Of a DNA stretch of 64,000 bases, positions 1 to 11,442 are shown one piece after another (the stretch's first letter is position 1; every line of letters begins with the position of its first letter). Location: assembly GCA_025200525.1 (NCBI GenBank), contig CM045763.1:150914246-150978245 (forward strand). The letters run 5' to 3'. This stretch comes from Camellia lanceoleosa. Lineage: Eukaryota; Streptophyta; Magnoliopsida; Ericales; Theaceae. The notes under the pieces are model-generated. The model saw only the letters and a program-made list of their open reading frames with translations. It did not search any database and was not told the DNA's origin. Made by a program: the position numbers and the translations under genes.

Positions 1-62
1 CCCTATAGGTTTAGCCTCGTAACCGGCCAGTAATCTGTAATTACTGAAGGCTTGTTTAACAA

Positions 63-1075
63 ATTTTTTTTTTGATCGGAAAAAAGAAGACTTTATTGAT
101 GAAAAACATGAAAAATTACATCAATAAAGAGGAGCTTGGAGCTAAAACAAACTCCAACCTCCTAGTTGGTGAGAGACCAACAAAAAAAGCAAACAGAGCA
201 AAGAAAAACTAGAAAAACATAACATCAATAAGGCACACTGCCTTGAACTACAGCAGCCCTACAGACATTTCAAGCATCAAGAGCAACACATCAACAAAAC
301 AGACTCAGGTAGAGAGACAGCCACTGCAGCAATAAACCAGCAGCCCTGCAACAATAAATCAGCAGCCCTTCAGACATTCCAAGCCCCAAATGCAACCACA
401 GCAAGACATCAGCAAAACAGAACAAAGGCAAAGAGATAACCACTTGTTTAAGCCAGAGCATAGAAAACACAACAGGAACCAGCAGATCAAGAACCACCAG
501 CACGACAAATGCCAACACAGCAGCCAGAGCATAAAAAACTAATTAATAAGACCAAACAAAGCACCAGACTGAGACCATAATTTTCAACCTTCATTTCTGA
601 TACAATACTTCACCTGTGGCAAATTAGAGACCAAATCATGAATAGAAAAGTCTACTAGAATGTGTGATGCTTTAAGCCACATAGCAACTCGAACCTTCAC
701 TAATTCACACAGAGCTTCCAAGTTTGGTTGAGAGCCGTTAAAAACACAATCATTTTTATGCGTCCATGTAGACCAGAGAGTGGCCAAAGGAACAACCATC
801 CAGATTTTCTTCTCCAGCTTTTGCATTCTACACCCAGACCACCATTGCAATAAACCTTGCACGGAACCTAGCAGCACCCACTGCAATCCCCACTAGTGAA
901 TAATGTCAGACCAAAGCAGCCACACAAAGGGGCAGTAGAGCAGAATATGTTCCACTGTTTCAACCTCATTATGGCAAAACACACAGGCAAGGTTTGAACT
1001 TCCTGCAAGGAAGATGGCGGAAGCCAATCAATAATAATATACATCGTCCAATGAGCTGTGAGGACCTGAATGGAA
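63..1075 (-). mobile_element. LINE 3' end, truncated, minus strand
   Basis: Read on the minus strand, this is the end of a LINE: a zinc-binding reverse-transcriptase tail domain (584-994), then about 500 bp of 3' UTR ending in a CCGATC motif followed by an A tract (seen as T's at about 63-73). A GATCAA(A)n-type tail is usual for plant L1-like LINEs. The 5' part with endonuclease and reverse transcriptase is absent, as in most LINE insertions. The left border is sharp and the right border (about 1075) is approximate. I could not define a target-site duplication. Confidence 0.7.
584..994 (-). pseudogene. zf-RVT domain of LINE reverse transcriptase (broken)
   Basis: The minus frame shows the C-terminal zinc-binding pattern of plant LINE reverse transcriptases (zf-RVT): CVFCH, then an ETVEHILLYCPF block, W residues, and the later PLATLWSTWTHKND and VFNG motifs. 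One in-frame TAG at about 907-909 separates the Cys/His part from the rest, so it cannot make one protein. In an intact element this domain follows the polymerase domain. Identification from motifs is firm; function is lost. Confidence 0.75.
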
Positions 1076-3804
1076 ATAAACTTTCATATACATAGTTATA
1101 TCCACAAACACTTAAGTCCATAAAACACATATATGCAAGACAAAACACATTGTAGGGAATTAAATTCCATTATCAAAAACAGTATTAACCAAAGTCATAA
1201 AACATTCATTTCACTTAGCAATATCAAAAGGGGTGAATTTGAACCACCCAAAAAGCCTTGACACGTGTTGGTTCAGAACCTCGCAATGAGGCATAATAGA
1301 TGGCTTGACAAAACAAGGGTTCAGGTCGATGCCACTAGCTTTGATCCGGTGCTTGTTCACCTACATATATATAATAAACAGTGAGCTAGAACCCAGTGAA
1401 TAACAGATGTGTAAAGAGATTAAGAATGATATCTTTATAGTCTTTGAAACAATCGATTAGCATTAAAACATTTTCAATCAATATCATTTGTCAATCAATC
1501 ATTCAATTCGATCCATCATATTTATACGTCATACGTGGTACATCCAATAGCAACAATAAAATACAATAGGTCTTAAAGACCGAACAATCAATTGATGGCC
1601 ATCATACAATAACAGTAGTTCCAAGATTTGGAACTGATAGAGATCTCTGTAACAATAACGATGTCAATAACAATAACAATCACAATACGCTATGGATGCC
1701 ACGAATACAATTCAAAATAGGATCATCATTCAATCGATAAAAAGTATCATTTCAGAAAGCAATATGATTTATCAATCTGAAAATAAATATAATTGAACAT
1801 ATATTTACAACATTGTTACTCACGGTGGGCTTCTCGATACATGTACTATTGGTTCAGCATCCAACCTAAACAATTAAAGTCAAGCACAACATAATTACAA
1901 TCACACTCTTACAATTCTATTCAATTCGATTGTTCGATCTCTATTCATTTTCTCTCGTTTGATTCTAATTTTTCATTCAGTTATTTCTATTTATTTTTCT
2001 TCCATTTCTTTTAAATATGGATGACTAGTATTAGGAATAAATTAGATTATTAACCTCCAATTAAAATATGTTTAGCTATGTATTAACCAAACTAATTAAA
2101 TATAAATAATCTAATCATTTACCAACCCTTATTAAGTTCACTAATTACACAATCAAACTTAAATTAGGCTCATACACATTAAATTACAATTATTCAGTTA
2201 TGTTTAAATTACTGAATCAAAAACTCATAAATATATACATTTTGTAATTTCGACTCCATTTTCAAGCAAATCAAGGCCTCAATTAATTAACTTCACATTT
2301 ATTTCCATAATCTTAAGCCTAACTCAATTTCAATTGAATTTAATTAATTCTCAATTAAGGCTTAATTTGACTACATCTAATTTTACGAGCCTAAATCAGA
2401 TTTTTAATTGAATTCTTATAAGCTCTAAATATCAAATTAAACTCATTCTTCCATTTTTGAAACTCATTTTCATGAAACATCCATTTTCTTGAACCCAAGC
2501 TCTAATTCATGTTTAATCTCTTCTCAAACTCCATGAATCATGTTTGAAAATAAGTTTAGAAAATAATTGTTTTGTTCATGGATTCTTGAAAACATGACAT
2601 GCATGTAAGGATCATGCAAACTAATAGGTGTTTGAACTAAAATTATGCCATGCATGTTGAGTTTTAAGCATGTATTCTTCTAATTCCTCATTTAATTATG
2701 TAGACCCAACTCTAATATTTACTCCATGAATTGAAATGTTTAATCTTAAAACTTGCATCCTTAAGCTTAAAATCCTCAACGCTCATGGAAAATTACTTCA
2801 TTTTGTGAATCCATGCAAGAGAATGAATGTATGTTCATCAATCTTTAAAAATCTTGACATGAATGTATACATTTTCCATTTATATCAACATCTCTTACAA
2901 TCAAGTTTAATTCACCTCATCAAGTTTATATTCTTCTTAAATAATCTAGAATTCCATAAATATGAATGTGATTCTTCAAATTGGTGAGATACAAGCAAGG
3001 ACGTCTTACCTAGAGTTTGAGAATTGAGTTGAATTCCTACTTTTCCTTCAATTTTCTTCTTCGTCTTGGTGTTCTTTTCTTCTTCTGTTAATCTATGTTG
3101 TTGAACTCACTCACCAAGACTCTCCCCCTCTCTCTACGTGTAAGTGAAGTGAAAGACTTAACATGATCCACTATTTCCCTCATACCAATTAAATGGATGA
3201 CTAGGTGAGTAGGATTTTACATTTCTATTAATATTTTAATTAATTCAACTAAGGCTGATAAATTAATTTAAATCAAATTCACTCAAATTAAATTACTCCT
3301 CATCATCTTATAATCTCAATTACACTATATTAAATTATACTAATATGAATTAGGCTCTAATTCCTATCCAATTATTTAATTCTAACTTGTTAAAATTAGC
3401 AAATCAGATAGGTTTAATTTTTATTCTAACATATCTATTCAAACAATACAAGTCAATAAATCTCATAACAATCAATAACACTTAATCACATAATTAACAT
3501 ATAGGAACATAATTAATAGTTCCAATTAAGATTCAATTCAATCACAGACAATTTTAGTAAACTGAATCAATTTTCAATTAAATTTCTCAAATGGCTCTAA
3601 AAATTCTCATAAGCCCATCCATGTACTCAATTTCAATTTGTGCACCTAATAAGATTGTCAATTTCAGTTTCAAGATTGTCACCTTAATAGACAGTTTTCC
3701 AATTCGGATAGATGTGCACAAATTAAATTACTAGGCACTTAGTTCAATTAGAATTAATACATAATTAATTAATTAAAATCACGATTAGCAAGTTTGGGTC
3801 GTCA

Positions 3805-5060
3805 TAACTACCATACCTACTGCCACCATCGACCGTTGGTTGCCACTGCTACTACCACTACCACCATCCACTGTCGGCCGCCACTGCCACCAGTTACCAA
3901 CCACCTCTACTATCTCCGATCTACATTCTATCATTGTCAATCTACCACTACCATCATCGACTTCCACTCTATCTTCTCCGACTACGCTTTAGATCTCTGA
4001 TCTACGCTTTATCTTCTCCGATCTACATTCCACCAATGCCAATTTATACTCTACCATCAAGATCTCCTGGAAAAGCTTCGTTAATCAAGCTAGAATTTGA
4101 AAACTTTTCCCAGTTAAAGAAGTTTTTGCTTTTTAATTTGGTTTTGGTTTTTAGCATTTTTTTTAGGTTTTGTTTTGAAATTGTAAGATGATGATGATAA
4201 TGATGGATATACAAAGATTTTTCATATCACACCTCTCTTTCTTATTCTCTTTGTCAATTGCTTGTAAACTAATGCTTGGAGCAATTTGTGTCAGCGATAA
4301 ATTTATCACTAAGAAAATTATTTTCTATATGTAAATGTGTGAATGTGTTTTTTTGAATAAATAAGTGAGGAGTGTGCATGTATATAAGTGTGAGTGTGAT
4401 AGTGAAAGAAAGTAAGTGATTAACTAGTTTAATAAATATTAATACAGTGATAAATTTATCACTGATATGTTATCAGGGATAAATTTGGATAAATCTGTAA
4501 AAATGATAAATTTATTAGTCTTACTCCCTTTTTATATGTAAGTGTGTAAATGTATTTTCTTTCAATGAATAAGAGAGGGATGGTGTATCTATGTAAATGT
4601 GAGTGTGATAGTGAAAGAGAGTAGGTGATTAACTGGTTTGATAAATATTGATACAATGATAAATTTATCACTGTTAAATACTTATACTTTTTTTTTTCTA
4701 TTTCTCTTGTCACCACCAAATTTGAGGAGGTATAGAAGAGTGACATAGTGCAGATGGATGTTGATTTTTCTTAAAAAATGGTAGAAAAATTGTCAAAAAT
4801 TACTATCAAAAAAATATCGTCGGAGGTGGTTGCCAATGGTCGCCGGTGGTCAGAGACGATGGCCAGAGGTGGTTGTTGGCGACCAGAGATGATGCTCGGA
4901 GGTGGTTTTCGGTGGGAGAAGGTGCAGTCATGGTAGTGTGAATAATGGGGATGAAAAAGGTGAGGAGAGGTGGTTTCCGGCGGGAAAAGGTGCAATCATG
5001 GCAGTGTAAATAATAGGGATGAAAATGGTGAAGAGAGGGCATTTTAAAGATATTGATAAG
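3805..5060. other. Low-complexity and duplicated non-coding region
   Basis: About 3805-4070 is rich in CCACYA triplets and 4800-5040 in the complementary GGTGGT type. Short frames there are low-complexity artefacts. About 4325-4468 and 4530-4675 are two diverged direct copies with a period near 205 bp. The palindromic motif GATAAATTTATC recurs near 4297, 4449 and 4658. About 4918-5035 holds two copies of a roughly 65 bp unit. No gene is recognised. It may be a subterminal part of a DNA transposon, but no terminus was found. Confidence 0.4.
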
Positions 5061-6228
5061 TGAAAAATAGAATAAGACTTATAGATAAATAAGTCTGGTC
5101 AACAGGACTAACCTGTAAGTGGCCCTTTATTGTTGTTATTGTTTTAGTTATGACTGAAAAGGTATTTGGTTATACCTCAAGCGATGTTTGGTTATAACCC
5201 TTGATATGACACATTGTAGTGTTGATTATGACTAATTTATGATCTATTGTGATTATAATTTTGGTAATGACTGAAGAAATCTTTGACTATGCCTAAAAAG
5301 TGTTTGGTTATTTTCACCTTAAAAAAAATGTTTGTTTATGACACATCAAGGTATGGCATAAAATGATTTGATTATGACACTTTATGGTATTCATATGATA
5401 CCTTTTTAAAGGGTGTGTATTGTAACATTACCCTCTAAACTATTATCAATTTTTTTTTTTATTATTTCATCCTTAAATATTAATTTCATCTATTTAATCC
5501 CTAAATTTTTTTAAAAAAATTGTATGGTCCAATTAAAGACAATTAGACAAATCAATTACAGTTGGAGCCTAAATTGATGGGCAAAAAGGTAATTTAATAA
5601 TTTAGACAAATTAAATCATAAAATCAAACACCTATCACTATCAATTTCGAGCACCATGTGTCCATGCCCCTGGAGCAAGGTATAACTTCTCATTATTTAC
5701 ACATGAATTATGTTATCTGATATGGGTGTGATTTCCACACATCATGAGAGAATGTATAATTAAATGCGTAGAATTTTATATGTTCCTAGTATTGTTGGTC
5801 TAGAAAATAAAAATTGAGCTTTGCTTATGTTGGGACACTTTAAACAAGACCTTTTTTGGCGAAACATCTCTTACGATTTTAAACATTTACATTCTTTCCC
5901 GTGATCGGATTGAGTCAGTGGCCATCACTAGTGCAATATATTAAAAAAAAAATGTGAAAATCATAAATAGTAGATTGTTCAAACATGAAATATGATAAAT
6001 GCTCGTAAATAACTTTGAGTAATTTGGGTAAAATTGTCATGTAAGAAACTAACTTGAGGTTAATCAAGAATAAATTAGTAATTTTTTGTGTTAGGGGCAT
6101 CAGGGTAATTTGAACCATTGGGCATTTTGGTAATTGGACCCTTAAGGCATAAATTGGTGATTTGGTCCTTAGGGACAAGTTGGTCATGTCATACTTAGAA
6201 TATGTTACTATTACAATCATAGGTGTAA
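5061..6228. other. AT-rich intergenic sequence, no gene recognised
   Basis: There is no convincing coding region. Several blocks resemble common dispersed plant repeats: short GGTTAT-containing repeats at 5165-5340, a 'taacattaccctctaaact' type block near 5424, and a 'ggtaatt' series at 6100-6190. The one frame here (minus, 5915-6220) lies in this repeat and has no recognisable domain. Confidence 0.4.
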
Positions 6229-6465
6229 TGTAACAATCCGAAAATTGGAGTTGTCTCTTAAATTTTATATTAGCATTACTTAATTAGAAATGAGAAAAAT
6301 CCTAAAGGTTTCATTAAATATTCTGTAAGAGTAAAATAGAATATTGAATATTATGATTGTATGTGATAAAATGAAATTTAATTATGGATTATATATTATA
6401 AAAACAAAATGGTATATAATCGGTTTAAAAAATTAGGCCAAATTAGAATTAAATCAACGATGATG

Positions 6466-6501
<36 letters not shown>

Positions 6502-6670
6502 GTCCCTACATGTGCTCCAGCCAAACATATAGATTGATGACTATGCAAGTATAGTTTTCAAGACTTTGGTGAGTCACCTAATCTAGAGGATAGGTGGAAG
6601 TAAACAAATTATCACTGGTTAGATATAGGCGACGCGTTAACTTTTGATTAGGGACTAAGGTTTCACCAAC

Positions 6671-6678
6671 TATAAATA
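6671..6678 (+). promoter_or_regulatory. Probable TATA box in the LTR
   Basis: TATAAATA in a GC-richer context within the LTR, a typical plant core-promoter match. Transcription would be expected to start roughly 25-35 bp downstream. Inferred from motif and position only. Confidence 0.5.
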
Positions 6679-7085
6679 GTGGGGTTTAGTGGGTTGGTAA
6701 GCGGAGGAAAAATGATATAACTAAGGGCAGCATACAAAGAATCATGAAGCCAATTTGAGGAAAGTAAATGTTAAGGGTTAATATTTAGGTGAGTTATATT
6801 ATACCTTGAGTCATCATAATATATTTTACGTATATTTTGAGTTAGTATAATTTATTTTACGTAATTTGTGTTTAAATTATGTTATTTATTTTATGAACCT
6901 TATTTTATGTACTAAGGAAAACTCATGGATATAACTGTATATTAAAATGTGTTTTGAGTAATTATTTTATAAGTACCACCATGAAGGTCCTATGCCTTGG
7001 GGGACTTAAATAACTATTGGCCCTCTGATTAGTCACTTTGTGACCCTCTGTCTGTCATGGATCCATTGACACTCTGATTTCTTGT

Positions 7086-7335
7086 GTGGAGCAAAGTGCT
7101 GTACGGAGCTAAGTGCTATACTATTGTGGGAGCCACTCCTAGAGTTCGTACGAGCCATCTCTTGAGTCCATACATCTGTTCTGTTCTGTACTGTGATTAT
7201 GATTTCTGGTGTGGAGCAAAGTGCTGTACAGAGCTAAGTGCTACACTATGGTGGGAGCCACCTCTAAAGTTCGTACGAGCCACCTCTTGAGTCCATACAT
7301 CTGTTCTGTTCCGTTTTGTACTGTGGTTATGATTA
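7086..7335 (+). repeat. Two-copy 125 bp direct repeat in the LTR
   Basis: Copies begin at 7086 and 7211 (GTGGAGCAAAGTGCTGTAC). Each ends with a block containing GAGCCACCTCT, CGTACGAGCC and GTCCATACATCTG. The same module, as a single copy, lies reversed in the LARD LTRs near 52583-52680 and 58350-58450, which otherwise differ from this LTR. Confidence 0.75.
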
Positions 7336-7735
7336 TTTTGTTTATATGATTTCTGTATTATATGTTAAATGATCTTTATATTATATACTTTGTATTTTAA
7401 TATCAAGTTTTGTTTAGCTAATAATTATCCATGGTGATTTTATGCCGTTATACTCTTAGTATAATATTTCTCACTTTGCCATGTGCTTATAGTTGTTTAC
7501 CACTTTCAGGTGACATGTTAGGGCCATCACGTGGGGTAGGCACAAAACACTTTGTAGACATAGTTCAGCTCTGATAATTTCATTAAATAGAAGTTCCAAT
7601 GATTATTTTGGTACCCTCACTTAAATATTTTTTTTTGCTCGCGTTTAGTAATTTGTTTAAGAATTGGCCGGAAGTAACTTCAGTTACTGGCCATCACGAT
7701 ACTTAACCCTTGGGTACGGGGAGCGGATCGTGACA

Positions 7736-8346
7736 AGTGGTATCAGAGTCTAAGTTTTTAAAATTATTTTTATCAAAGCATTGGAGCATAAGACAAATGC
7801 ACAAATAGGATGGGGGAAACATTGAGTTAGATTACAAGTTGTATTTAAATTAAATATTTGTGATATTCATAAATATGGTATTATATTAAATTTTATAATT
7901 AAAAATGAGTTATTTGTCACTATATATATACTTATATATATATTTTTCCTGTACATGGAAAAAAAAATTTAACAATAATAATAATAATAATAATAAAATA
8001 AAATAAAATAAAATAATGGTACTGTATGTAGTGAGGTTGTGTTAAGTGACTGACTAGTGTAAGGATTTGACAACTCATGTTCTTTATATTTGACTATGTA
8101 ATAAGTAATTTAATCTTAAGAAAATTACGCTCTTATAATGACTCTGAAAACTCGATTATGATCACGTTCAACTGACCTAGGTTCAAATTAAAATTCTTGA
8201 TTTTTTTTTAGGTAATGATTTGGCAATATTTTATATCAGATTAATTATCAAATTTATTCTTGATATATATAGTTATCAGAGTGCGCAACGGATAGTTTAC
8301 CCATATAACAAATTTTGAGGACGAAATTTTTAAAAAGACGAAAGAT
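7736..8346 (+). other. Interior of the small element, non-coding
   Basis: 611 bp with an AAT/AAAAT microsatellite at about 7973-8017 and no reading frame of note. The last 40 bp keep a trace of the polyprotein C-terminus (GAGGACGAAAT, FEDE) and a purine-rich stretch before the LTR. Nearly all of gag-pol is missing. Confidence 0.65.
7738..7749 (+). other. Primer-binding site, initiator Met tRNA type
   Basis: TGGTATCAGAGT two bases after the LTR end matches the 3' end of plant initiator Met tRNA (TGGTATCAGAGC) except for the last base. This is the usual primer of Tekay/Del and many Copia elements. Confidence 0.8.
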
Positions 8347-8535
8347 TGTAACAACCCGAAAATTTAAGTTGTCTCTTAAATTTTATATTAGCATCATTTA
8401 ATTATAAATGAGAAAAACCTTACAGGTTTCATTAAATATTTTGTAAGAGTAAAATAAATTATTGAATATTATGATTGTATGTGATAAAATGAAATTTAAT
8501 TAGGGATTATATATTATAAAAAACAAAATGGTATA
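8347..8535 (+). repeat. Truncated 3' LTR, interrupted by element T1
   Basis: It matches 6229-6420 of the 5' LTR and stops after GGTATA at 8535, where the TG of T1 starts. The expected continuation is absent on the far side of T1 at 17341. Confidence 0.75.
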
Positions 8536-9327
8536 TGAGAGGGCAATTTATACGCAAATTGGGCCGAGCTGGGTATTGGGCCGTTATGGGCCATAGTAAA
8601 AGAGGCCGAATAGAATGGCCCTATGAGTTACTTCGGTTTGGAGAGATAGCCTTGAAGTTACTCCGGTTTGGAGACCGTAATAGTCAGTTCGGTCCACCAA
8701 GGTCTTGATTTTACTTCGGTTGGTAAAGCGTTGTTGGTCGTTCGGTCTTCCTTGAGTAAGACTGGTCGTGCATTGACACCGGTTTGTCCGTGTTAGTCCG
8801 GTTTGGGCACGCCAGTTGACTCGATTCTCTTATGGTTAGTTCGGTCGATTAGTAGCATGGGAAAGCGAGGTAAGAGATAGGAAGGTAATGGTTAACTATA
8901 GGTTACTCCGGTTGTATAGGAGTTCGGCCATAGTAGAACCATCTCGCTTGGTTTATGCAGTGAGGGGGGTGTTGGAGGATAAGCATTATCTTCCAGGAGT
9001 ATGAATCCTAGGAGGACTCTGCGCAAGGAGGAGTAATCCTAGAAGGACTCTACGCATGGAGGAATTAGAGTCCTACTAGGATTGTGCCATGCGAAACCTA
9101 TAAAAGCTCACCAATATCACATTTGCAAAGGTAATGCATCAATAATTCCTGAATACACAGAGCTTTTGCCTTTGTCTTACTTACTGACTTAGGCATCGGA
9201 GAGGTTTCCGGCGCACACCCGCCGGCTAGCTCACGTTTGTATTTTCAGGTGACAAAGCGACGTCGTACGGAGGAATGCAGACTTGATCAACAGGATTATA
9301 CGAGAAGGTATATTTCTTTCCCGTACA
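8536..9327 (+). repeat. 5' LTR of T1
   Basis: 792 bp, starting TGAGAGGG and ending CCGTACA. It contains the block GCATCGGAGAGGTTTCCGGC near 9193, shared with the T2 LTR and common in Tat LTRs. The pair with 16559-17340 differs mostly around 8812-8905, by small indels at CTG- or CAG-like spots. Confidence 0.9.
9099..9105 (+). promoter_or_regulatory. Probable TATA box of the T1 LTR
   Basis: TATAAAA within CCTATAAAAGCTC, placed about 230 bp before the LTR end. The same spot in the T2 LTR (about 36199) reads CTACAAAAGCTC, a weakened match. The 3' LTR copy lies near 17122. Confidence 0.6.
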
Positions 9328-9329
9328 AT

Positions 9330-9345
9330 TGGCGCCGTCTGTGGG
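9330..9345 (+). other. Primer-binding site of T1
   Basis: TGGCGCCGTCTGTGGG starts two bases after the LTR end. This TGGCGCC-type site is characteristic of Tat-lineage elements. The exact tRNA was not checked. Confidence 0.75.
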
Positions 9346-9392
9346 AATACAGACAAGAACAACCTTTTGATCAAGCTTTCGCTCGAAGATTA

Positions 9393-11442
9393 ATGGCGAA
9401 CAATGAAGAACTTCCTCACTCCGCCATCGACGGACAGACTCCAGATGGGGGTGCAAGGCGCGAAGGCCTACCCTTGGTCGCTCCCATGGCAAGTCTGGAG
9501 CCGCAAGGACAAAGTTCCAGGAGGGATGCGAGGGGACGAAGGAGGAACAGTAGCCCTCATCCCTCTCGCTCGCAAAGCCCAGAAAGACAAAGGCGCAGGA
9601 TTGATCCTCAAGTTCTCGGAGGATCGCGTCGAGAACAAGACGAATCGTCTGGCGAGGATGGCGGCGGACATGGAATCACTCAAACGCCAGGTGAAAAGAA
9701 GAGAAGTGGCGACAGGAGAGGGGCGCAACAACAAGACGCCCCCTCGCCACTCGGAAGGTCGTAGTAGAAATTCTACACCTTCCCATGCAGAAACTAAAAG
9801 CCTCAGGACAGGCGACACGCTGTCAGGATCTTCTAGAACTCGTCGCCCCAGGTCTGAGAGGATAAGATCCGAGAGATCGGACACGGAAGGAAGTACATAT
9901 GGGCCCTCACATTCACACCAGACGAGGTCCAGACAGACAGACTTGCCCAGATTGTCCGACCTACGATCTGTGCTAGAAGAAAAGGCACGACGAAAGGAGG
10001 ACGCCAGGGCGCGCGATCCACATAGGGTTTCTGCCTTACAGCGGTTGGCTCCTCGGACGCATGGAAGCGTCGAGGTTGGAATGCCAATACCGCGTCCGGC
10101 ATACGAACCCGCAGACAAGGCGTTGGCGAGGCTGCAGACCTCACCATTCGTCCCAGCAATAGAGAACGCGCCCCTTCCGTCAGGCTTTCTTCAACCCAAA
10201 TTCACAACGTATGAGGGGAAGACGGACCCCTATACACACTTTCGCCACTTTCGCCAGGTTATGGCTGTATACCGGCGGAACGAGGCCTTGATGTGTATCC
10301 TATTCCCTTCAAGCCTCGGCGACCTAGGCTTGACTTGGTTTGAGAAGCTTCCAGAGGGCAGCATAGCCTCCTGGGCGCAATTGGCAGAGGCGTTTGTAAC
10401 GCGATTCAGAACAAACACAAAAACCCCGGTGGAGATCGACCAGTTACTCTCCATCGATATGGGCGACAAGGAGACCCTGAGATCATACAACAGTCGCTAC
10501 TGGGAGACATTCAACCAGATTGGAGACTGCCCAACCAACCTCGCCATTGCGCAGTACAAAAGAGGCCTTCCAGTCGGGAACAGACTGAGGGACTCTATCA
10601 CCATGACACCACCCCTCACCATGGAGGCCCTGATGGAGAGAGTGCATCAGCACATCAGGGTAGAAGAGGATGGCGCTCGTGCCAAAGCAAAGACTGGCGC
10701 GACCATGACACCAGAAAAGAAGACCTCAGCAAAGGTCAATACGGTAGGTCGCCGAAACCAAAACGGACGGGGCAGGCGAGACAATGATGAAGACCAGGAC
10801 AAGAGATGGTTGAGAGTCCGAACTGCCATAACCACGGTGTTCAAGAAACCGATCTACCGTATACTTAGTGAGATTCGAGACGAGCCTTTCGTCAAGTGGC
10901 CTGCCAAGTTAGGCGAGGCCCAGCAGGACTATGATGACAGATCCAGATGCACCTTCCACAAGGAAAAGGGGCACCGAACTGAGAACTGCACGCCGTTGAG
11001 GCAACATCTGGAAGAGTTGGTGGCGGCAGGCCACCTGGATAAATACATAGAGGGAGGGGCGCAGCCAGCCCCCCAAGATCACAACAAACCCAACGGGATG
11101 CCGATCGACGCCCCGCCACAAGGCATCATCAACGTGATCCATGGAGTCTTTGAACCGGAGCGAGTATGCGAGCTCAGAGGTTCAATCAAAAAGGCAGAGC
11201 ACTTGAGAGAGGTACTAAGTGCCCAACCAGTCGTCAAAAAGGAGAGGACAGAAGCCACAAACATCATGTCCTTCTCGGATAAAGACTTGGAGAGAATATA
11301 TTACCCATACAACGATGCCTTGGTCGTCACTCTCCGAGTCAAGGATTTTGACGTCAAGCGGATTCTGATTGACCAAGGTAGCTCGTGCGAAATCATGTAC
11401 TACGAAACTTTCAAGCAACTCAAGTTGCAAGACAAGGACTAA
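9393..11442 (+). pseudogene. T1 gag and start of protease (frameshifted)
   Basis: The structural Gag protein would package element RNA in cytoplasmic particles. The natural start is probably ATG 9393 (MANNEELPHS), in a frame that stays open to about 9764. The rest of gag lies in another frame, open from 9403 to 11442, so a frameshift near 9600 separates the Arg/Ser-rich N-terminus from the body. The body has a helix-forming MAADMESLKRQV segment (about 9660), the retrotransposon Gag domain (about 10190-10650, FTTYEGKTDP to MERVHQHIRVEEDG) and a CxxH-type zinc knuckle (10948-10990, CTFHKEKGHRTENC). The aspartic protease motif is LIDQGSS (about 11365-11385). Frame 1 ends at TAA 11440-11442, within protease. 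The same frame continues coherently afterwards, so this looks like a single nonsense change. Confidence 0.8.

Larger units (their letters stand above)
1..3804 (-). repeat. Degraded Tekay/Del-like LTR, minus strand, split by a LINE
   Basis: Bases 1-62 read on the minus strand match the last part of the LTR at 6229-7735, around the GGCCAGTAA and TTACT blocks near 7670-7690. The match resumes after the LINE. Landmarks shared in the same order with the LARD LTRs at 51859 and 57640 are a GTGGTACA block near 1535, a GGTCTTAAAGACC motif near 1570, and TTACTCACGGTG near 1818. The right boundary is set at a minus-strand TGACGACCC start (3804), a common LTR beginning. The interior is AT-rich with no coding domain. 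The family assignment rests on these shared blocks, so it is an inference. Confidence 0.5.
6229..7735 (+). repeat. 5' LTR of the small Tekay-like element
   Basis: A 1507 bp LTR with TG and CA ends. It contains an AAT microsatellite (about 6463-6500), a TATA box at 6671 and a 125 bp direct duplication (7086-7335). Alignment with the 3' copy at 8347-8535 shows substitutions and small indels over the 189 bp available, so the insertion is not very recent. Confidence 0.8.
6229..8535 (+). mobile_element. Non-autonomous Tekay-like element, internally deleted, 3' LTR truncated
   Basis: The 5' LTR is 6229-7735 (starts TGTAACAATCCG, ends GATCGTGACA). An initiator-Met-type primer site follows at 7738, then only 611 bp of interior, then a second LTR starting TGTAACAACCCG at 8347. 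The interior ends with a trace of the Tekay-type polyprotein end (FEDE at about 8313-8324) and a short purine tract. No gag or pol is present. The 3' LTR is cut at 8535 where element T1 begins. The rest of this LTR is not found after T1, so the right side was lost or rearranged. Any movement would have needed proteins from another element. Confidence 0.75.

Noticed and set aside
4459..5042. Several minus frames rich in Ser/His/Pro
   Set aside because: Low-complexity CCACC/CATCA-type sequence in overlapping frames; no conserved motif.
9468..10118. 216-codon minus-strand frame opposite T1 gag
   Set aside because: It mirrors an Arg/Ser-rich gag segment. Codon content follows the plus-strand gene and there is no domain. 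It lies in gag, not at the antisense-gene position.
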